Assembly: GCA_003446975.1 (NCBI GenBank)
Contig: DMAP01000359.1
Location: 1 to 11,093, forward strand
Direction of reading: 5' to 3'
DNA: 11,093 nt
DNA from: Clostridiales bacterium
Lineage (GTDB): Bacteria > Bacillota > Clostridia > Tissierellales > Dethiosulfatibacteraceae
Below the pieces are notes generated by a model. The model saw only the letters and a program-made list of their open reading frames with translations, was not told where the DNA came from and ran no database searches. Position numbers and translations under genes: made by a program. Positions within the stretch are counted from its first letter, which is position 1. Each line of letters starts with the position of its first letter. This document shows, one piece after another, positions 6,698 to 11,093 of the stretch.

Positions 6698-7675
6698 TTA
6701 ATCTTCATCTTCAGAATCATCGGAACCTATGCCGCTCAGTGGATTGCTGTCGACGGCTTTTTTTAGTCTCTCACTATTGATGTGAGTATATATTTGTGTC
6801 GTCGAGACACTTTCGTGTCCTAAGATCTCCTGAAGCGCTCTGATGTCCACATCGCCATACTGATACATCAGTGTTGCAGCTGTGTGCCTCAGCTTATGTG
6901 GTGAATAGTGCTGATCCATCAAGCCTGCAACTGTCAGGTGTTTGTTTAGAAGGTGCTGTACCGCTTTTGGTGAGATTCTCGTTCTCCTTGAACTTAAAAA
7001 CAAAGCCTTCTTATCACTTTCAAGGGGATCTGGCCTTTCCTTCAGATAATCATTGATGACTCTTACACAGGCCTGATTGAGATAGACGGTTCGTTCCTTA
7101 TTGCCTTTGCCGATGACCGTAAGGGTATCATCCTTAATTTTGTCGATATCTATGCTGACCAGCTCGGATAGACGGACACCACAGTTAAGAAATATAGTGA
7201 TGATTGCATAGTCTCTCGTTTTGTATTTACCATCAATAGCCTTTAACAGTCGCTTTGATTCTTCCAGGGACAAATGTACCGGAAGCCTGGCTTCGATCTT
7301 AGGCGTTTCCAGATTCTCTGCAGGGTTTTTATCGATAACGTTGACTACGCCCTCAAGATATTTGAAATAAGACCTTAAACTGGCGATTTTGCGCGCTTTT
7401 GTTTTATTGTTATTGCCTCGCATCTTATCAATAAAAGAGACAAAGGCATGGAGATCTCTGAGCTTGATGTTCTGGAGAAAATCCTCTGACAGGGAACTGA
7501 TGTCAATCTCGTCAAAAACCTTTTCATCAGTCAGCTTGAATCTTATGGCGCAAAAGCGATAGAATATCCTTAGGTCTAAAAAATACTCACTGACAGTTTG
7601 TTGGGATTTGCCTTTGATGGTTTCTATATAATTAAGGAAGTCTATCAGAAGAGAGGGGGCATTGAAAGTATCCAT
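6698..7675 (-). CDS. Xer-type tyrosine recombinase
   Basis: A 325-residue site-specific DNA recombinase with the N-terminal SAM-like core-binding domain (about 5-110) and the C-terminal catalytic domain (about 130-305). The full active set is visible: Arg168 (CGVRLSELV), Lys190 (IGKGNKERTV), His260 and Arg263 (SPHKLRHTAA), His287 (LGHESVSTTQ) and nucleophile Tyr296 (QIYTHIN). It resembles XerC/XerD/XerA proteins that resolve chromosome dimers at dif, but is about 25 residues longer, ending in a very acidic tail (SDDSEDED). No excisionase, integration genes or attachment repeats are next to it, so a housekeeping Xer role is likelier than phage integration; which Xer it is cannot be decided here. 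ATG 7675 has AGGAG at 7681-7685. A sigma-A-like promoter and a 30-base palindrome lie upstream. Confidence 0.93.
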   Translation of the reverse strand: MDTFNAPSLLIDFLNYIETIKGKSQQTVSEYFLDLRIFYRFCAIRFKLTDEKVFDEIDISSLSEDFLQNIKLRDLHAFVSFIDKMRGNNNKTKARKIASLRSYFKYLEGVVNVIDKNPAENLETPKIEARLPVHLSLEESKRLLKAIDGKYKTRDYAIITIFLNCGVRLSELVSIDIDKIKDDTLTVIGKGNKERTVYLNQACVRVINDYLKERPDPLESDKKALFLSSRRTRISPKAVQHLLNKHLTVAGLMDQHYSPHKLRHTAATLMYQYGDVDIRALQEILGHESVSTTQIYTHINSERLKKAVDSNPLSGIGSDDSEDED

Positions 7676-7701
7676 AAAAGCTCCTGCTTATCTTTTTATT
7701 T

Positions 7702-7731
7702 TTTGTCGCAAAATAGTTATTTTGCGACAAA
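7702..7731. repeat. Perfect 30-base palindrome in the xer leader (possible Xer core site or operator)
   Basis: Two perfect 14-base arms (7702-7715 and 7718-7731) flank the two bases GT. Read as a recombinase core, it gives arms TTGTCGCAAAA (7703-7713) and TTTTGCGACAA (7720-7730) around a six-base centre TAGTTA, the 11-6-11 layout of dif sites. It lies 27-56 bases upstream of the recombinase ATG and inside the predicted transcript. Neither side carries the T-run of a terminator. It may be a recombination site, an autoregulatory operator or an mRNA hairpin; the sequence alone does not decide. Confidence 0.8.
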
Positions 7732-7749
7732 TCGCATTTATTTATTGTA

Positions 7750-7778
7750 ATTATAAAGCTTTTTATAACTAATTTCAA
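7750..7778 (-). promoter_or_regulatory. Promoter of the xer recombinase gene
   Basis: On the - strand TTGAAA (7778-7773) and a perfect TATAAT (7755-7750) are separated by 17 bases. Transcription would start near 7743, leaving a leader of about 68 bases that contains the palindrome at 7702-7731. The surroundings are AT-rich, so chance matches are possible, but spacing and both boxes are good. Confidence 0.65.
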
Positions 7779-7784
7779 GTCATT

Positions 7785-7793
7785 TCGCAAAAT
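7785..7793 (+). repeat. Extra copy of the palindrome half-site core, upstream of the xer -35
   Basis: TCGCAAAAT repeats exactly the core of the left arm of the palindrome (7706-7714), 79 bases away in the same orientation. It sits seven bases upstream of the xer -35 (7773-7778). A nine-base match in AT-rich DNA is suggestive only. Confidence 0.4.
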
Positions 7794-7916
7794 TCTCAGA
7801 ATTAGCCCTTTTTAGACATTTTAAGGATTTTTGAATCGATTTGATGTATTAGTATTATGAAATTTGTTCAAATGGCTTAAAATCAAAATATTTAATCGGT
7901 GAAATCTTAAAAAATC

Positions 7917-7956
7917 AAAAAAAGTATAAGCTGCAACGTTCACAGCCTATACTTTT
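7917..7956 (-). terminator. Intrinsic terminator of purB
   Basis: On the - strand AAAAGTATAGGCTG (7956-7943) pairs with CAGCTTATACTTTT (7933-7920), with one G-U pair, around a nine-base loop, and is followed by further T residues and then GATTTT. The upstream arm includes the last codons and the TAG stop of purB (7949-7947). The remaining 230 bases or so to the recombinase gene are AT-rich and hold its promoter and the palindrome, but no gene. Confidence 0.85.
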
Positions 7957-9383
7957 AAATCAACGTCAATTCCCAGTAGGTTTTGGTTTTTCTGCAATAT
8001 CGGTTCAATCTTGCCAGTGATGAATTCTTCGACTTGCAGTGCGCTTCGACCAGTGAACTTCGTAGGATCGATTATATTGTGTATTTCTTCTTCACTAAGC
8101 ATTATTTTATCAGATTTGATCATTCTTTCAATCAGGTCGTTTTTCCGGCCATATTTTTTTACTTGCTCCGAAGCTTCCATAGACAAAACTCTAATTTCCT
8201 CATGAAGATCCTGTCGATCGCCACCTCGTTTAACAGATTCCATAATGATGTTCTCAGTCGCCATAAACGGCAGCTCCTCATCAATGTGTTTTTTAATGAC
8301 TTTTTCATTGACAATGACACCCTTGAAAATATTGACTGCTATTGTCAATATTGCGTCACAGCCTAAAAATGATTGTGGTATCGTCAAACGTTTGTTCGCA
8401 GAATCGTCAAGTGTTCTTTCGAACCACTGTGTGGAGGCTGTGTCTTCAGTACTATGGGATGTATTTATAATAAAACGGGCTAATGAGGCTATTCTTTCGC
8501 TTCTCATGGGGTTTCTCTTGTAGGCCATAGCTGATGATCCTATCTGATGTGATTCAAATGGTTCTTCAATTTCCTTTAGACTCTGGAGCAGTCTGAAATC
8601 ATTGGTCATCTTGTGCAAAGACTGGGCGATGCCGCTTAAAATATTGGTGACACGAACATCAATTTTCCTTGAATAAGTTTGTCCTGTAACATCATAGGAC
8701 CCTTCAAATCCCATTTTTTCCGCAATTAGTCTATCCAGTTCTGCGACTTTGAAATGATCACCGTCAAAAAGGCTTAAGAAACTGGCTTGAGTTCCTGTTG
8801 TTCCCTTTGCACCTCTCAATTTCAAGCCATTCAAAACATACTCCAAATCGCAGAAATCAAAATAGAGATCCTGAAGCCATAATGAAGCCCTCTTCCCCAC
8901 TGTTGTCAATTGAGCCGGTTGGAAATGAGTGTAACCCAATGTTGGCAGGTCCTTATATTTTATGGCAAAGCTTGACAACTCATTCATCACATTGATCAGT
9001 TTGATTCTGATCAACTCCAGTGCTTCTTTCATTTGAATGATATCTGTATTATCTCCAACAAAAGCACTGGTTGCTCCAAGGTGGATAATAGGTTTAGCCA
9101 AGGGACATTGCGCACCGTAAGTATGAACATGGGCCATGACATCATGTCTGAATTCCTTTTCTTTCAGACTGGCCATTTCAAAATCTATATTGTATATGTT
9201 TTTCTCAAGCGCTTCGATTTGTTCGTCACTGATGTTTAAACCCAATTCCTTTTCTGACTTTGCCAGAGCAACCCAAAGCTTTCTCCATGTGGAGAATTTT
9301 TTTTCGTCAGAAAATATATAGCTCATTTCTTTGCTTGCGTATCTTGTTATAAGCGGGTTCGTGTAAGAAGTATAATCTTTTAT
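7947..9383 (-). CDS. purB: Adenylosuccinate lyase, probably starting at a non-canonical ATA codon
   Basis: PurB splits fumarate from SAICAR and from adenylosuccinate in purine synthesis. It is of the long type related to human ADSL. Numbered from ATA 9383 (478 residues), it shows the substrate-binding Arg14-Tyr15 in NPLITRYASKEM, HDVMAHVHTYG (His80, 85, 87), GATSAFVGDNTD, GYTHFQPAQLTT (His153), GTTGTQASF and the mobile signature loop GSSAMAYKRNP (282-292). The first canonical start is ATG 9326 (459 residues), but it has no ribosome site and would lose the conserved first 19 residues. Upstream, the frame stays open to a TAA at 9416-9414 with no ATG, GTG or TTG. A perfect AGGAGG (9396-9391) lies seven bases before ATA 9383; an ATT at 9389 is too close. 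Function is certain; the start is an inference that a sequencing error (ATG read as ATA) could also explain. Confidence 0.95.
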   Translation of the reverse strand: MKDYTSYTNPLITRYASKEMSYIFSDEKKFSTWRKLWVALAKSEKELGLNISDEQIEALEKNIYNIDFEMASLKEKEFRHDVMAHVHTYGAQCPLAKPIIHLGATSAFVGDNTDIIQMKEALELIRIKLINVMNELSSFAIKYKDLPTLGYTHFQPAQLTTVGKRASLWLQDLYFDFCDLEYVLNGLKLRGAKGTTGTQASFLSLFDGDHFKVAELDRLIAEKMGFEGSYDVTGQTYSRKIDVRVTNILSGIAQSLHKMTNDFRLLQSLKEIEEPFESHQIGSSAMAYKRNPMRSERIASLARFIINTSHSTEDTASTQWFERTLDDSANKRLTIPQSFLGCDAILTIAVNIFKGVIVNEKVIKKHIDEELPFMATENIIMESVKRGGDRQDLHEEIRVLSMEASEQVKKYGRKNDLIERMIKSDKIMLSEEEIHNIIDPTKFTGRSALQVEEFITGKIEPILQKNQNLLGIDVDLKV

Positions 9384-9390
9384 ATCAATC

Positions 9391-9396
9391 CCTCCT
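9391..9396 (-). promoter_or_regulatory. Shine-Dalgarno that decides the purB start
   Basis: A perfect AGGAGG stands seven bases before the in-frame ATA at 9383-9381. It is 64 bases from the first ATG (9326), too far to serve it. No other open frame uses this site: the nearby TTG (9388-9386) is out of frame and is followed after one codon by TAA. Confidence 0.8.
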
Positions 9397-9464
9397 CTTC
9401 TATCTTTCTTTATTTAAATTGAAAGTAAAATTAATGTTCCCTTTTCCGTCGATCATGTCTTTTC

Positions 9465-9489
9465 TGATTCAATAATGTAAGCTGAATCA
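9465..9489. repeat. Short inverted repeat upstream of purB
   Basis: TGATTCA (9465-9471) and TGAATCA (9483-9489) form seven-base arms around 11 bases, between the rny terminator and purB. It could be an operator or chance. No clear sigma-A promoter for purB was found in 9397-9491. Confidence 0.3.
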
Positions 9490-9491
9490 TG

Positions 9492-9520
9492 AAAAAGGAG
9501 TAAACGAATTAGTTTACTCC
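9492..9520 (-). terminator. Intrinsic terminator of rny
   Basis: On the - strand GGAGTAAAC (9520-9512) and GTTTACTCC (9505-9497) form a perfect nine-bp stem with a six-base loop, followed at once by TTTTT (9496-9492). It starts 11 bases after the rny stop codon. It is one-way: the + strand side has no T-run directly after the stem. Confidence 0.9.
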
Positions 9521-9531
9521 CTCAGTTTTCA

Positions 9532-11073
9532 TTACTTGGCATACTCGATAGCTCTTGTCTCCCTAACAACATTGACTTTGATTTGTCCGGGATACTCCAG
9601 CTCCTGTTCAATTCTTTTTACGATGTTTCTAGCTATTAAAACGATGCTGTCATCATTGACATCTTCAGGTTTGACCATGATTCTAATTTCCCTGCCTGCC
9701 TGAATGGCAAATGATTTTTCCACGCCTTCAAATGAATTGGCAATTTCTTCAAGTTTTTCCAGTCTTTTGATGTAGGATTCAAGTGTCTCTCGTCTTGCAC
9801 CAGGTCTGGCAGCTGAAATAGCATCAGCCGCTTGTACAATAATCGCTTCTATAGTCTGTGGTTCAATGTCGTTATGATGTGACTCAATAGCATGTACAAC
9901 CTCATTGCCTTCCTTGTATCTTCTGGCAATATCGCCACCGATTTCAACATGTGGTCCTTCAATTTCATGATCTACTGCTTTTCCGATATCATGTAGTAAA
10001 CCAGCTCTTTTAGCAATTTTTATATCCGCACCGAGTTCGGCTGCCATTATACCACTAAGATGGGCAACCTCGATAGAGTGTTTCAATACATTCTGTCCAT
10101 AACTGGTTCTATATTTCAATCTTCCCAGTAGCTTTGTCATTTCACTTTTCAAGCCATGTACGCCAGTATCAAAAGCGGCCTTTTCACCTTCATCTTTAAT
10201 GATCTGATTGATTTCTTTTCTTGCTCGTTCGACCATTTCCTCAATTCTGGCAGGATGAATTCTTCCGTCAGTAATCAATTTTTCCAATGCTATTCTGGCA
10301 ACTTCTCTTCTTATAGGATCAAAGCCTGATATAACAACGGCTTCAGGAGTGTCGTCAATTATTAGATCAATCCCTGTCAGTGTTTCCAGGGCTCTTATGT
10401 TTCTTCCTTCACGTCCTATGATTCTGCCTTTCATTTCATCATTCGGTAAATCCACTACAGAAACTGTCGTTTCAGCGACATGATCTGCGGAGCATTTTTG
10501 TATGGCATAAGTGATAATTTCTCTTGCTTTTTTGTCTGCGGTGTCTTTAGCGTCTCTTTCTATTTCCTTTATCATGATTGAGGCATCGTGTTCCACATCT
10601 TTTCTGATGCCTAGTAGAAGCATTTCCTTCGCTTCCTCGGAGGTTAACCCGGAAATTCTTTCCAGCTCCAACCTTTCTCGTTCCAATGATTCATCAATTT
10701 CTTTTTCTCTCAATTCGATTTCTTTGTACTTTCTGTTAAGCTTTTCTTCACGTTTTTCAAACAATTCGTTTTTATTATCCAGTAATTCTTCTTTTTTGAG
10801 CAGTCTCTTTTCAGTTTTTTGTAATTCTGCTCTTCTTTCCTTATTCTCTCTGTCAGCTTCATTTCTCATCTTGTGGACTTCATCTTTAGCTTCAATCAGC
10901 AATTCTTTCTTTTTTGTCTCAGCTGTTTTAATTCCGTCCTCAATTATTCTCCTAGCTTCGCTTTCAGCACTGATTATTTTTCTTTCAGCAAAAGTTCTTC
11001 TGACGAAAAATCCGATTAATCCACCAATCAGTGTTCCGGCCAAAGCAAATAAAACATTTTGTAATTCCAACAA
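9532..11073 (-). CDS. rny: Ribonuclease Y
   Basis: RNase Y is the membrane-bound endoribonuclease that starts mRNA decay and processing in many Firmicutes. The 513-residue protein has, in order, an N-terminal membrane span (about 5-24), a long charged coiled coil (about 30-195), a KH RNA-binding domain (about 202-266, with the GxxG loop in IIGREGRNIR), and an HD phosphohydrolase domain (about 329-425, metal-binding His361-Asp362 in LLHDIGKA, with ESHHND at 397-402). It ends with the usual C-terminal domain (REIRIMVKPE, YPGQIKVNVVRE). Length is typical (about 510-520). The start is TTG 11073, with a perfect AGGAGG (11086-11081) seven bases upstream; a second TTG follows directly at 11070. Its promoter lies outside the window. 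The last 20 bases of the window hold only this ribosome site. Identification is certain. Confidence 0.98.
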   Translation of the reverse strand: MLELQNVLFALAGTLIGGLIGFFVRRTFAERKIISAESEARRIIEDGIKTAETKKKELLIEAKDEVHKMRNEADRENKERRAELQKTEKRLLKKEELLDNKNELFEKREEKLNRKYKEIELREKEIDESLERERLELERISGLTSEEAKEMLLLGIRKDVEHDASIMIKEIERDAKDTADKKAREIITYAIQKCSADHVAETTVSVVDLPNDEMKGRIIGREGRNIRALETLTGIDLIIDDTPEAVVISGFDPIRREVARIALEKLITDGRIHPARIEEMVERARKEINQIIKDEGEKAAFDTGVHGLKSEMTKLLGRLKYRTSYGQNVLKHSIEVAHLSGIMAAELGADIKIAKRAGLLHDIGKAVDHEIEGPHVEIGGDIARRYKEGNEVVHAIESHHNDIEPQTIEAIIVQAADAISAARPGARRETLESYIKRLEKLEEIANSFEGVEKSFAIQAGREIRIMVKPEDVNDDSIVLIARNIVKRIEQELEYPGQIKVNVVRETRAIEYAK

Positions 11074-11093
11074 ATTGTCACCTCCTAGTATTC

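Noticed and set aside
6698..7675. Recombinase as the integrase of a prophage or integrative element
   Set aside because: No tRNA, attachment repeats, excisionase or other mobile genes nearby; neighbours are core genes.
7702..7731. Palindrome as an ordinary intrinsic terminator
   Set aside because: Neither strand has a T-run after the stem, and purB already has its own terminator at 7917-7956.
7791..7803. Small inverted repeat AATTC-TCA-GAATT
   Set aside because: Five-base arms in AT-rich DNA are expected by chance.
7983..8366. 127-codon open frame on the + strand inside purB
   Set aside because: Antisense to conserved purB and rich in Phe and Cys as expected for a shadow; no start signal.
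9384..9531. Purine riboswitch or PurR site before purB
   Set aside because: The gap is short and no riboswitch core or recognisable PurR box is visible; only a weak inverted repeat and the rny terminator.
9636..9839. 67-codon open frame on the - strand inside rny
   Set aside because: Same strand but another frame within a certain gene; no homology seen.

Overview
The window looks like core chromosome of a low-GC, Gram-positive anaerobe of the class Clostridia or a near relative. This rests on the order mutS-mutL-miaA-hfq-(YnbB-type PLP enzyme)-lexA, an endonuclease-type MutL, a Gram-positive Hfq, an RNase Y, strong AGGAGG ribosome sites and Gram-positive LexA boxes. The species is not identified. 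No tRNA, rRNA, CRISPR, IS or prophage is visible.

Region 1 (1-5594, + strand) is a tightly packed, probably single transcript: the 3' part of mutS, then mutL (1-base overlap), miaA (10-base gap), hfq (4-base overlap) and a PLP-dependent YnbB / methionine-gamma-lyase-like enzyme. It ends at a two-way terminator shared with lexA. Region 2 (5577-6700) is an SOS module: lexA on the - strand and, divergent from it, a 100-residue membrane-anchored LysM protein that resembles the SOS cell-division inhibitor YneA. The 130-base gap between them holds two good sigma-A promoters and three LexA-box-like sites. One box is a perfect GAAC-N4-GTTC lying exactly in the spacer of the LysM-gene promoter, and another overlaps the lexA -35. 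Region 3 (6698-7946) is a Xer-type tyrosine recombinase on the - strand, converging on the LysM gene with 9 bases between the stop codons. Its leader carries a perfect 30-base palindrome whose geometry (11-6-11) fits a Xer core site. Region 4 (7947-9531) is purB, adenylosuccinate lyase of the long (about 475-residue) type, and region 5 (9532-11093) is rny (RNase Y). Both are on the - strand and each ends at its own hairpin terminator.

The genes cover mismatch repair (MutS/MutL), the SOS switch and its division checkpoint (LexA/YneA-like), site-specific recombination (Xer), RNA modification and turnover (MiaA, Hfq, RNase Y) and purine synthesis (PurB). Nothing here is clearly a new multi-gene system. 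The observations that most deserve a second look are: purB appears to begin at a non-canonical ATA (or ATT) codon, because conserved N-terminal residues lie upstream of its first ATG behind a perfect Shine-Dalgarno; the palindrome in front of the xer gene; and the xer / LysM / lexA layout, in which unterminated convergent transcription could link recombinase and SOS regulation.
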